A stretch of DNA of 64,000 nucleotides from Chloroflexota bacterium (GTDB lineage: Bacteria > Chloroflexota > Anaerolineae > Anaerolineales > UBA4823): NCBI GenBank assembly GCA_029557965.1, contig JAKQIM010000056.1:1-64000 (forward strand), read 5' to 3'. Below are positions 24,919 to 33,181 of this stretch, in pieces (positions within the stretch are counted from its first letter, which is position 1; each line of letters opens with the position of its first letter). The position numbers were made by a program, and so were the translations under genes. The notes under the pieces were generated by a model. It made no database searches, had not been told where the DNA came from, and saw only the letters and a list, made by a program, of their open reading frames with translations.

Positions 24919-27321
24919 GTGACACTGCGCTATCCCCTGCTGTATCTATCTGTGGCCTTTGTGGTCGGGATCTTGCTGGGTTCACAGGTGAGCCTGCCAA
25001 TCTTAGGATGGGTGGCGCTGGCTGCTGCTGTGCTCGGGGCGCGTATGCTGCAGCGCCGCATCAATCGGGCATCCAAAGAACACCGCCCGCCACCTCACCA
25101 AGACCGGTTGACTACGCGCATCAACACCTTCTTCCAACCCCTGCCCCTGGCAGTATTACTGGCAGCCGTTTGCCTGGGAGCGGCCCGCTTCCAGGCTGCT
25201 CAACCAGTCCACGAATCAGGATTTATCGGTTGGTATAACGACCTGGAAAGCAAGCTGATCGTAGAAGGTACGCTGATTGAGCCGCCGGATGAACGCGACC
25301 GCTACACCAACCTGCGCATCAAGGTAGACCGCCTGCGCTTAAGCTATGACCTCGAATTTGTGCCCGTACACGGGTTGCTGTTGGCACGCCTCCCTGTCGG
25401 CGCAAACTGGCGTTACGGCGACCGGGTGCGCCTGGAAGGTCACCTGCAAACCCCGCCCGAATATCTTGAGTTCTCCTATCGAGAATACCTGGCTCGCCAG
25501 GGTGTGTACAGCTACATGCGTGATGCACACGCCTTCGTCCTGGGCCACGACCAGGGCAGCCCCATCTTGACGGCAATTTACAACCTGCGCCAGCAAGCCC
25601 TTGAGCTGATCTACCGCCTCTATCCCGACCCCGAGGCATCCCTCATGGCAGGCATCCTGCTCGGCCTGCAAAACGGCATCCCGCAGGATGTCCAACAGGC
25701 CTTTCGGGATACCGGCACCAGCCACGTGATTGCCATCTCAGGCTTTAATATCACCATCATCGCCGGTTTTCTGGCGGTCTTGTTCAGCCGTCTGTTGGGT
25801 GAGCGCCGCGGGGCGGTTGTGGCTGCGCTGGGGATTGGCTTCTATACAGTGCTGGTGGGTGCCAGTGCGGCAGTGGTGCGGGCAGCCCTGCTGGGTATGC
25901 TGACCCTGCTTGGACGCCAGGTGGGCCGCCGGCAGGTGGGCTTGAACAGCCTGGCCTTTGTTGCGGCAGTCATGGCCTTCTTCAGCCCCAGCGTATTATG
26001 GGATGTTGGCTTCCAGCTTTCTTTTGCCGCCACCCTGGGCTTGATGCTGTATGCGGCTCCCCTATCTGAGGCATTCAAACATTTCGCCGGACGTTGGCTG
26101 CCATCCACTGCTGTAGAACGCCTGGCAGGGCCGGTGGGTGCTTACATACTCTTCACCCTGGCAGCCCAGGTCACCACCCTGCCAGTGATGGTCTATCACT
26201 TTGGCAGCCTATCGCTCACTGCGCTGATTGCCAACCCTATCATTCTTCCGGTCCAGCCGGCTGTGCTGATCTTGGGCGGGTTATCTACCCTGGCTGGGCT
26301 GGTCTTCCAGCCAGCCGGGCAGGTGCTGGCTTACCTGGCCTGGCCCTTTGTGGCTTTCACCATCCGGGTGGTGGAATGGCTGGCGGCTATGCCGGGCGGG
26401 GTGCTGGCGTTGGGCCAGGTGAGCCCGCCGCTGGTGATCGCTTTTTATACTGTGCTGCTGGGCCTGACCTTCATGCGCTCGCAAATGACCCAACTGTTGA
26501 CGCGCTTGCAGCCCACCGTGATCCTGACCGGCCTGGTGTTGGCGGCGGCCCTGGCCTGGCGGGCGGCCCTGGCTGCCCCTGACGGCCTGCTGCACGTCAC
26601 CATCCTGGATGTAGGCAGCGGAGAGGCCATCCTGGTGCAAACGCCAGAGGGCCGCAGCCTGCTGATCAACGGAGGGCCCAGCCCCAGCCAGCTTTCAGAT
26701 GCCCTCGGGCGCCGCCTGCCGCTCTCGAACCGCGGCCTGGATTGGTTGGTCATTGCCGCGCCGCACGAGGAAGACACGGCTGCTCTGCCGCCTTTGTTGG
26801 CGCGCTTTACCCCCGATCACATTTGGTGGGCAGGCGCTACCCATGCCGCTTATGCCTCTCGCCGGGTGTGGGAAACCGCCCACCTGGCAGAAATCCCCTT
26901 TAACGCCATGCAGCCAGGCCAGGCTCTGCGCCTGGGCGGCGGCGCCACACTGCGCGCCCTGGCAGTGGGCACGCGCGGCGCGGTGATGCTCTTAGAATGG
27001 GATCAGTTCCGTTTACTGCTGCCCTGCGGCCTGGATCGTGCCGCCCTGGAAGACCTGCATGCCGGGCAAGATATCGGCCCGGTCACTGCTTTGCTGCTGG
27101 CCGAATCGGGTTACGCCCCGCTCAACCCGCCAGGCTGGATTGAGGCCTTGAATCCGCAGTTGATCTTGCTCAGCGTCTCGATCAGCGATCCCCAGGGCCT
27201 GCCCAACCGCGAGACCATCGAGGCCGCCGCGCCCTTCCCCACCCTGCGCACCGACCTGAACGGCTGGATCGAGCTATCGACAGACGGGCGGCAGTTATGG
27301 GTACGTGCCGAGAACCCTTGA
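24919..27321 (+). CDS. comEC: ComEC/Rec2-family DNA uptake channel protein
   Basis: 800 residues with the ComEC layout: N-terminal membrane helices and an OB-like DUF4131 domain (VEGTLIEPPDERDRYTNLRIKV; YGDRVRLEGHL), the Competence membrane domain (about 250-540; DTGTSHVIAISGFNITIIAGFLAVL, FLSVGFQLSF-like DVGFQLSFAATLGLML) and a C-terminal metallo-beta-lactamase-like domain (from about 555, VTILDVGSGEAILVQTPEG). The metal motif in that domain is degenerate (APHEED where HxHxDH is expected, and INGG for IDGG). ComEC carries single-stranded DNA across the inner membrane in transformation. The start is GTG with a -10 just upstream. No other com genes are adjacent. Confidence 0.93.
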   Translation: MTLRYPLLYLSVAFVVGILLGSQVSLPILGWVALAAAVLGARMLQRRINRASKEHRPPPHQDRLTTRINTFFQPLPLAVLLAAVCLGAARFQAAQPVHESGFIGWYNDLESKLIVEGTLIEPPDERDRYTNLRIKVDRLRLSYDLEFVPVHGLLLARLPVGANWRYGDRVRLEGHLQTPPEYLEFSYREYLARQGVYSYMRDAHAFVLGHDQGSPILTAIYNLRQQALELIYRLYPDPEASLMAGILLGLQNGIPQDVQQAFRDTGTSHVIAISGFNITIIAGFLAVLFSRLLGERRGAVVAALGIGFYTVLVGASAAVVRAALLGMLTLLGRQVGRRQVGLNSLAFVAAVMAFFSPSVLWDVGFQLSFAATLGLMLYAAPLSEAFKHFAGRWLPSTAVERLAGPVGAYILFTLAAQVTTLPVMVYHFGSLSLTALIANPIILPVQPAVLILGGLSTLAGLVFQPAGQVLAYLAWPFVAFTIRVVEWLAAMPGGVLALGQVSPPLVIAFYTVLLGLTFMRSQMTQLLTRLQPTVILTGLVLAAALAWRAALAAPDGLLHVTILDVGSGEAILVQTPEGRSLLINGGPSPSQLSDALGRRLPLSNRGLDWLVIAAPHEEDTAALPPLLARFTPDHIWWAGATHAAYASRRVWETAHLAEIPFNAMQPGQALRLGGGATLRALAVGTRGAVMLLEWDQFRLLLPCGLDRAALEDLHAGQDIGPVTALLLAESGYAPLNPPGWIEALNPQLILLSVSISDPQGLPNRETIEAAAPFPTLRTDLNGWIELSTDGRQLWVRAENP

Positions 27322-27326
27322 TGGGT

Positions 27327-27366
27327 TTGGCGGCTCAAGCAGCTTTTTTCAATCGCAAGCCGCCAA
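27327..27366. terminator. Possible terminator between comEC and the nucleotidyltransferase gene
   Basis: TTGGCGGCT (27327-27335) can pair with AGCCGCCAA (27358-27366); the 22-nt loop contains a run of six T. The right arm overlaps the end of the convergent gene. Weak as a classical terminator. Confidence 0.35.
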
Positions 27367-28161
27367 GAATACATCCAGGCTGTCTAACAGCTTCTCCACC
27401 GCTTCGCCCACACCCCCATCCAGGTCGCCGGCTGCTTGCAGGGCAGCATTCACCTGATCTGCCATCCCTTCGGGCAAGCGCGGGCAGTTGGCCTGCGTCC
27501 AGGCCAAGAGGCGTTTCTCGCCAGGGTGCAAGAGCCAGTTAGCCGCAATGACCACGTCAAAATAGCTTGCCAGGAGTGCCGCCAGGCGGTGGTTCATGCT
27601 CACCAGGTCGCCGCGCTGCACAGCCTTCTGGATCTGGTGGGCATAAGCCGGGATGACACCGCGCAGCACAGCATGGTTGCGGTCGATGATGGCCCGCCGC
27701 AGAGCCTCAGGATAGGGCTGGCGGCTCTTTTGCTGTAAGGCCGCAAACCAGCCATGCCGGTCAAACAGCAGGCTGGCCTGGCGGATGGTGTGCCAAAAAC
27801 AGGTTGAATAGCCCAGGCTGGCCTGGTGCTGGGTCCATACCCGTTCAAGCTGCCCCTCGATCCAGGCTGGGTCCCAGAACATCACATCCACTTCGATGCC
27901 CGTCACCCCGTCAAACCACTCGTCGCCCAGGTCCCAAAAATTCAGATTCATATCCGCCCGCGGCGAACGCCGCTCAGATGCCAAAGCCTGCCGGGCGCTG
28001 AGGGGCGGTGGTTGGGCGGTGAACACGTACAGATCGATGTCCGATTTTGCATCGCCACTGCCGCCAGCCACCGATCCGCCCAATGCCACGGCTTGCACAT
28101 CAGAGAAACCAGCATACCATTGCGCCAGTTCTTGCGCCAACTCGAAGTGTTTTGCTGTCAT
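27349..28161 (-). CDS. Nucleotidyltransferase-domain protein
   Basis: 270 residues. The N-terminal half carries the pol-beta-like nucleotidyltransferase signature AVALGGSVAGGSGDAKSDIDLYVF (GGS...DxD) and a possible third carboxylate in GIEVDVMFWD. The helical C-terminal half resembles the substrate-binding part of DUF4037-type proteins (RRAIIDRNHAVLRGVIPAYAHQIQKAVQRGDLVSMNHRL). Such proteins include aminoglycoside-type adenylyltransferases and toxin-antitoxin relatives, but no specific substrate can be given. I start at 28161 because AAAGGA lies 7-8 nt upstream; the upstream 65 codons look non-coding. It is divergent from the aspartase/fumarase gene. Confidence 0.85.
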   Translation of the reverse strand: MTAKHFELAQELAQWYAGFSDVQAVALGGSVAGGSGDAKSDIDLYVFTAQPPPLSARQALASERRSPRADMNLNFWDLGDEWFDGVTGIEVDVMFWDPAWIEGQLERVWTQHQASLGYSTCFWHTIRQASLLFDRHGWFAALQQKSRQPYPEALRRAIIDRNHAVLRGVIPAYAHQIQKAVQRGDLVSMNHRLAALLASYFDVVIAANWLLHPGEKRLLAWTQANCPRLPEGMADQVNAALQAAGDLDGGVGEAVEKLLDSLDVFLAACD

Positions 28162-28333
28162 GCCAATTCCTTTCATTTTCTGCGCGGGAGCAATTAAAAC
28201 AGATAACCCGGCCCTTGTCACGAGGAAAGTTATACAACACGGCACCCCAGGCCTCGTTTTTTGGCAGCCCCCCATCCAAGAATCGGTTACAATAAAGAAA
28301 AGGTTCTGTTTACCAATCTGGCATGAGGTGCCT

Positions 28334-29779
28334 ATGATCGAGCAGCCCATCCGCATTGAACATGACTCACTCGGCGAAATATCCGTTCCGGCCGATGCGC
28401 TCTATGGAGCGCAAACCCAGCGGGCAGCCAATAATTTCCCCGTCTCTGGCATGCGCCCGTGGCGGGCATTCATCTGGTCCATGGGCATCATCAAGCGCGC
28501 TGCCGCCGAAGTGAACTACGACCTGGGGCTTTTGGATGCCGAACGCGCCGAGGTCATCATTGAGGCGGCGCAAGAGGTCACTGAGGGTCGGTGGGATGCC
28601 CACTTCATTGTAGATCCTTTCCAAGCAGGGGCCGGAACCAGCCACAATATGAATGTTAACGAGGTGATCGCCAACCGCGCATCCGAACTGCTGGGCGGGA
28701 ACCTGGGCACTTACCACGTGAGCCCCAACGACCATGTCAACATGTCGCAATCGACCAACGATACCATCCCCGCCGCCATCCGCCTGGGCTGTTTGTGGCG
28801 GCTGGATGAGCTGCTGGAAACGATCGGCGACCTTGTGGTGAGCCTGCGCGAGAAGGCCGAAGAATTTGACGATGTGATCAAATCGGGGCGCACCCACCTG
28901 CAAGATGCAGTCCCCGTGCGCCTGGGCCAGGAATTCAGCGCCTATGCCAGCGCCATCGAGCGCGATGGTATGCGCATCCGCCGCGCCGCCGAAGGGCTGC
29001 GCCGCCTGGGGATCGGCGGTACCGCCGTGGGCAGTGGGTTGAATGCCCATCCCGAATACCATGCCCGCATGGTACAGAGGCTGTCAGACCTGACCGGGTT
29101 TGAATTGTACGAGTCAGATAACCTATTCGAATCAATGCAATCCATGGCCGATGCTGCCGATTTCTCAGCCGCGCTGCGCGTCCTGGCCATCACCCTGACA
29201 CGCATTGCCAATGACTTCCGCCTGCTGTCTTCTAGCTGCCTGGCTGAGCTCGAACTGCCGCCGGTGCAGCCCGGCTCGAGCTCGATGCCCGGCAAGATCA
29301 ACCCGGTAATGGCCGAGATGCTGAACATGGCCATGTTCCATGTGCAGGGCTGCGACCTGACGGTCTCGCTGGCGGCCCAGGCCGGGCAGCTCGAACTGAA
29401 CGTGATGATGCCGGTCATTGCCCACAACTTGTTTGAGATGATGCAGGTGATGATCGGCGCCCTGCGCGCTTTTACCGAGAGATGCGTCTGCGGCCTGCAG
29501 GCCAACCGGGCCCAGGCCAAGGCCTGGCTGGCGAACAACCCCATCGTGGTCACGGCATTGATCCCGCTGATCGGCTATACGGCTGGGGCAGCCCTGGTGC
29601 AAGAAGCCCAGGCCCGCGCCCTGACCATTCGCCAGGTGGCGGTCGAAAAAGCTGCCGGCGGCGGGTTGAAGCACCTGTCTGGTGAAGGCAGCGTTACCCC
29701 AGCAGAGATTGAGGCCGCGCTCGACGACCTGCACCACCTGACCGAAGGCGGCAGGGCCGGTGCGATATCTGGTGATTGA
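28334..29779 (+). CDS. Aspartate ammonia-lyase / class II fumarase family enzyme
   Basis: A 481-residue member of the fumarase/aspartase superfamily, full length for the family. Conserved blocks are IEHDSLGEISVPADALYGAQTQRA, GAGTSHNMNVNEVIANRA, SPNDHVNMSQSTNDTIPAA, SGRTHLQDAVP and the signature loop GSSSMPGKINPVMAEM. The NPV ending of that loop, where fumarases usually have NPT, favours aspartase, which deaminates aspartate to fumarate; the assignment is not secure. The start at 28334 has GAGGTG just upstream; the longer frame from 27896 overlaps the divergent gene. An L-asparaginase encoded at 40013-41107 could feed it with aspartate. Confidence 0.9.
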   Translation: MIEQPIRIEHDSLGEISVPADALYGAQTQRAANNFPVSGMRPWRAFIWSMGIIKRAAAEVNYDLGLLDAERAEVIIEAAQEVTEGRWDAHFIVDPFQAGAGTSHNMNVNEVIANRASELLGGNLGTYHVSPNDHVNMSQSTNDTIPAAIRLGCLWRLDELLETIGDLVVSLREKAEEFDDVIKSGRTHLQDAVPVRLGQEFSAYASAIERDGMRIRRAAEGLRRLGIGGTAVGSGLNAHPEYHARMVQRLSDLTGFELYESDNLFESMQSMADAADFSAALRVLAITLTRIANDFRLLSSSCLAELELPPVQPGSSSMPGKINPVMAEMLNMAMFHVQGCDLTVSLAAQAGQLELNVMMPVIAHNLFEMMQVMIGALRAFTERCVCGLQANRAQAKAWLANNPIVVTALIPLIGYTAGAALVQEAQARALTIRQVAVEKAAGGGLKHLSGEGSVTPAEIEAALDDLHHLTEGGRAGAISGD

Positions 29780-29807
29780 ACATAATTAATGAAGGGAGTT
29801 TATTATA

Positions 29808-30923
29808 ATGAATGATCCTGCCATGCCCTTGAATCTAAACCTTGCCAGCCGCGAAGAACTGCTGGCCATCTCGGGCGTCAATTCTACCCTGGCTGACCGC
29901 ATTCTGGAGGCCCGCCCCTTTGCAAACCTGGAAGATCTCCAACAAGTCAAAGGCATTGGCCCACGTCTGTATGAACGAATTGCAGCATTTGTGACCGTTT
30001 CGCCAACAGAGATCCCTGCCGTGCTGACAGAAGCAGAAGAACCTGCGATGGCGCAGGCGGATGCGGTAGTTGACGAGATTGTCGTGCCGGGAGAGACGGC
30101 CGCGCCGGTCATCGAGCAGCCAGCCCCTGAGGCCGAGGCACACCTAGAGGCCCTGCCATCGATCTTTGAGCAGCCGGTTGCTGAGGTCGAGGCACTGCCG
30201 GAAGCCCTGCCTCCGGTCATTGAACAGCCGGCCCCGCACACCGAGCCGGATCCCGCCGGAACACGAACCGTCCCCACCCCGCCAGCCTCTGGAAACCGGC
30301 CTGCCCCGGCCTATGTGACCCGCGGGCAAGCCTTGTGGATGATGATCGGAAGCGCTGCACTCTCGTTCTTATTGGCCTTTGGCGGCGTCTTGCTCTTGCT
30401 GGGGCTGCTCAACGGCGGGCTGCGCTTCGCACGCCCGGCAGATATCGAACAGCTTGCCGGCCAGGTTGAAACGTTGAACACCAACGCCAGCGACTTGAAA
30501 ACCAGCCTGGACACACTCGGCACCACCCTGGGCACACTGACCAGCGAGGTAGATACACTCAGCACCGAGGTCGAAACCCTGGATACCCGCCTGGAAGCCC
30601 TGGACGGGCCCGAAGGCCAGGTGACGCAGTTGGGCGAGGCAGTGACGGATGTAGAAACCGGCATGGAAACCTGGGAGTTGAAACTGGATGCCTTCAGCCT
30701 GACGGTAGATGACCTGGCAGGTCAGGTGGAGAGCTTAAGTACCCAAGCCGAGACGCTCTCGCTGCAAGTGGATGCCCTCCTCACGCGCACTGGCCGCTTC
30801 CAGGCATTTCTAGATGGCCTGACCAGCTTGTTGGGCACCCTGATGATCCCCGAAGACGCACCCATAAACACCAGCACGCCCGAACCGCTCCCGCCCAATT
30901 CGCTGCCATACCCAACCCCTTAA
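29808..30923 (+). CDS. HhH-domain / transmembrane / coiled-coil protein of unknown function
   Basis: 371 residues in an unusual order: a ComEA-type helix-hairpin-helix pair (about 8-62, LNLNLASREELLAISGVNSTLADRI and LQQVKGIGPRLYERI), an acidic Pro/Ala/Glu-rich region with repeated EQP units (about 75-150), a TM helix (about 180-205, MMIGSAALSFLLAFGGVLLLLGLL), a long coiled coil (about 215-335, many VETLxT and VDTLSTEVETL heptads) and a Thr/Pro-rich tail. The HhH would face the cytoplasm, where it could bind DNA, with the coiled coil outside. GAAGGGAG precedes the ATG. I know of no named family with this layout. Confidence 0.75.
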   Translation: MNDPAMPLNLNLASREELLAISGVNSTLADRILEARPFANLEDLQQVKGIGPRLYERIAAFVTVSPTEIPAVLTEAEEPAMAQADAVVDEIVVPGETAAPVIEQPAPEAEAHLEALPSIFEQPVAEVEALPEALPPVIEQPAPHTEPDPAGTRTVPTPPASGNRPAPAYVTRGQALWMMIGSAALSFLLAFGGVLLLLGLLNGGLRFARPADIEQLAGQVETLNTNASDLKTSLDTLGTTLGTLTSEVDTLSTEVETLDTRLEALDGPEGQVTQLGEAVTDVETGMETWELKLDAFSLTVDDLAGQVESLSTQAETLSLQVDALLTRTGRFQAFLDGLTSLLGTLMIPEDAPINTSTPEPLPPNSLPYPTP

Positions 30924-30929
30924 CTATTA

Positions 30930-30970
30930 TGGGGGGTGTTTGTGCGGTTGTATCGCTCAAACACCCCCCA
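30930..30970. terminator. Bidirectional terminator between convergent genes
   Basis: TGGGGGGTGTTTG (30930-30942) pairs perfectly with CAAACACCCCCCA (30958-30970) over a 15-nt loop, followed on the plus strand by AGCTTTTC. It starts 6 nt after the HhH gene and lies 30 nt beyond the end of the eRF1-like gene. Confidence 0.75.
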
Positions 30971-31000
30971 AGCTTTTCATCAAACGCCCAGAGCGCGAAC

Positions 31001-32101
31001 TCAATACCTTAGCACGGCGCCGATCTGGTCAAAGCCTGCAACCTGGGGCTCGTATTGGAGCACCTCAACATCACCCCCTGATTCCAGCACCTTGCGCACC
31101 GCCAGCTCAACCGCATCCACCACGCGCTCAAACCCTGCCCCACAGTACGGACAAGTTGGCGCTGAGTTAGCGGTCATAAACCCACAGCCCTGGCAGCGGT
31201 AGCCGGGGGCGCGGTAACCATCCTGGAAGACCAGCATCTGCACCCGGTTATCGTGCACTGCCGCCAGAGTCTGATCCAGGCCCACCACACCACCCCGGCC
31301 TTTGGCAGAAGTGGTCACCACCTTCTCAACAACCTCGGTCTCCTCACGCATTTCTGCTTGCTGGCCAACCTGCAAAGCGCGCGCCAGCACTTCATCCTTA
31401 TTGGCCATCATACTCATGGGGAAGGTGCCCACGACCAGGCTCTGCCAATTTTTGGGCAGCAGCCCGCGCAGCAGGGCCACGTTATCATCAGTACCACCAA
31501 TCAAAAGCCGGCGCACATTATGCTCAGCAAAGAAATGGACGGCCATTTCAGCCACATCCTTCATATTGCGCTCCACCAGCCCATCGGCGTTGGCATGTTG
31601 TTCTGAGCTCCCGCCGCGGCGGCCCGGCACAGCCGATGCACCGCCGCTTTTGGTATGGCGCACCGCTTCGCCCAGGTGGCCTTCTTGCTCGATCAATTCG
31701 CCGAGATGGAACAAGAAGACGCGCGCCCCTTGCTTATCGACCAGCACTACCCCATACCCACCGTAAAAATCCCACACATTTGCCAGCGGCTTGACATGCG
31801 GCTGCGTGTCGATGCGCACCCGGCTGCGCACCGGCACAGCCAGCGGGTAAGCCTTGAAGAAACCATCGGCCGCACAAGAGAAAATGGCCACGCTGCGGCC
31901 AGACCACTCAAACTCACGCTGGACATATTGCTCTACAGCCTCAACATCCTCTGGCAGATCAATGTCCTTCAACATACTGCGCAGGTGAAGCCTGTACACA
32001 TCTGCATTCCCCTGAGAAGGGTCGGTGTTCAAGTAGACGCTCAAGACGCGAGTCTTCGACTTGTACTCGAGCAGCTCGTGCAAGTTCGTGTCGGTCAACA
32101 T
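31001..32101 (-). CDS. Bacterial eRF1/Vms1-like protein with zinc ribbon
   Basis: 366 residues. The N-terminus (RVLSVYLNTDPSQGNADVYRLHLRSML) and the central fold match bacterial proteins related to eukaryotic release factor eRF1 and the peptidyl-tRNA hydrolase Vms1 (baeRF families), some of which rescue stalled ribosomes. Where eRF1 has the catalytic GGQ loop, this protein reads GRRGGSSEQHANADGLVERN (about 160-179), so the GG is followed by SSEQ. A zinc ribbon, YRCQGCG and CPYCG, sits near residue 310-325, followed by a helical tail. AAGGAGA lies 5 nt before the ATG. It follows the DnaJ/CbpA gene by 13 nt, so a protein quality-control operon is likely. Confidence 0.8.
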   Translation of the reverse strand: MLTDTNLHELLEYKSKTRVLSVYLNTDPSQGNADVYRLHLRSMLKDIDLPEDVEAVEQYVQREFEWSGRSVAIFSCAADGFFKAYPLAVPVRSRVRIDTQPHVKPLANVWDFYGGYGVVLVDKQGARVFLFHLGELIEQEGHLGEAVRHTKSGGASAVPGRRGGSSEQHANADGLVERNMKDVAEMAVHFFAEHNVRRLLIGGTDDNVALLRGLLPKNWQSLVVGTFPMSMMANKDEVLARALQVGQQAEMREETEVVEKVVTTSAKGRGGVVGLDQTLAAVHDNRVQMLVFQDGYRAPGYRCQGCGFMTANSAPTCPYCGAGFERVVDAVELAVRKVLESGGDVEVLQYEPQVAGFDQIGAVLRY

Positions 32102-32114
32102 CCTATTCTCCTTT

Positions 32115-33047
32115 CTATGATTGGGAACGAGCTAATTCCTCAAAAAGTTCCCGCTGATGCGCAGTCAGGTTGCGCGGCAGTTTTACCTTCACGCGCACCA
32201 ACAGGTCACCATGGGTGGCTGGGTCTTTCAGATTGGGCATGCCGCGCCCAGCCAGGCGAATGGATTGCCCCGGCTGGGTTCCAGCCGGGATCTTCAATAC
32301 CACATTGCCGGTCATTGTCGGAACAGTCACTTCTCCCCCCAAGACTGCCGCATAAAGATTAACATTGATCTCCGTGGTCAAATCACTGCCCTTGCGTGCA
32401 AAGCGAGGATCATCTGCCACCTGAATGACCAGGTACAGATCATTCCGCTGGCCGGTGCCAGGGGTGATAATGGCATCTGCCACCCGCACCTTGGTACCGC
32501 TGCGCGCCCCGGGCGGAATTTTGACCTCAATCCGCCGTCCATCCACGTCCAGCATACGGGCTGTACCGTGGAAGGCTTCTGCCAGGCTGATGGCAACCTC
32601 GTGGCGCACGGGCATAGCCCCGGGCCGGGGCCGGCGCATGCCACTGCCGCGTTCGAATGCATCTGCGCCCGCCATCCCGCCAAAGATACGCCGGAAGAAT
32701 TCTGAGAAACCACCCCCCAAGATATCATCCAGGTTACCCATGTCCACGCCCACGTTCCCACCTGGCGTAGTGTTGGACCATTCTTCCCAGTTAAAACCGC
32801 CTGGCGCCCCACGCTGCTGCCAACGGTTGTATGATTCGCCCAGTTGGTCATAGCGCGAACGCTTTTCCGGATCGCTCAATACCTGGTAAGCCTCATTGAT
32901 CTCTTTAAACTTCTCTTCTGCTTTGGTATTGCCAGGGTTGCGGTCTGGATGGTATTCCAATGCCAGCTTACGATAAGCGCGCTTGATCTCATCATCATTG
33001 GCCTTGCGTTCTACACCAAGGGTCTTATAATAATCTTTGTATTCCAT
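32115..33047 (-). CDS. cbpA: DnaJ-family co-chaperone, CbpA-like
   Basis: A 310-residue J-domain protein. The J domain (1-70) starts [12 protein letters not shown] and has the HPD tripeptide in [13 protein letters not shown], required to stimulate DnaK. A Gly/Phe-rich region follows (GGAPGGFNW to IFGGMAG, about 80-125), then the DnaJ C-terminal substrate-binding domains ([52 protein letters not shown]). The Cys-rich zinc domain of true DnaJ is absent, so it is CbpA-like. I start at 33047 rather than 33056 because [11 protein letters not shown] is the canonical start and a TTGACT-18-TACAAT promoter ends 7 nt before it. It is probably co-transcribed with the eRF1-like gene. Confidence 0.95.
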   Translation of the reverse strand: MEYKDYYKTLGVERKANDDEIKRAYRKLALEYHPDRNPGNTKAEEKFKEINEAYQVLSDPEKRSRYDQLGESYNRWQQRGAPGGFNWEEWSNTTPGGNVGVDMGNLDDILGGGFSEFFRRIFGGMAGADAFERGSGMRRPRPGAMPVRHEVAISLAEAFHGTARMLDVDGRRIEVKIPPGARSGTKVRVADAIITPGTGQRNDLYLVIQVADDPRFARKGSDLTTEINVNLYAAVLGGEVTVPTMTGNVVLKIPAGTQPGQSIRLAGRGMPNLKDPATHGDLLVRVKVKLPRNLTAHQRELFEELARSQS

Positions 33048-33054
33048 ATCAATC

Positions 33055-33084
33055 ATTGTATGCTCTTTATAGGCCTAAAGTCAA
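33055..33084 (-). promoter_or_regulatory. Leaderless promoter of the cbpA operon
   Basis: On the minus strand: TTGACT (33084-33079), an 18-bp spacer, TACAAT (33060-33055), then 7 nt to the ATG at 33047. No ribosome binding site is present. Confidence 0.7.
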
Positions 33085-33168
33085 GCACTGTAGGAGCATT
33101 CTTACAAAACTCTAACTCAATTTCCAGAAATTCCCGCCAGTTATCTCCCTTTTTTGTTACAACCATGC

Positions 33169-33174
33169 TATTAT
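33169..33174 (+). promoter_or_regulatory. -10 box of the pseudo-receiver/kinase gene, leaderless layout
   Basis: TATTAT (33169-33174) is followed by 7 nt and the ATG at 33182, with no ribosome binding site between. No good -35 at 16-18 bp is seen. Confidence 0.5.
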
Positions 33175-33181
33175 TAGAGAT

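Noticed and set aside
28261-28293. TTGGCA and TACAAT as a promoter for the aspartase/fumarase gene
   Set aside because: The spacer is 21 bp, too long for a standard promoter.
27896-28333. Upstream extension of the aspartase/fumarase gene by 146 codons
   Set aside because: Opposite the nucleotidyltransferase gene and unlike the family; GAGGTG and the conserved N-terminus support 28334.
33154-33174. TTGTTA as the -35 of the pseudo-kinase promoter
   Set aside because: Only 9 bp from the -10 box, so it cannot be a functional -35.
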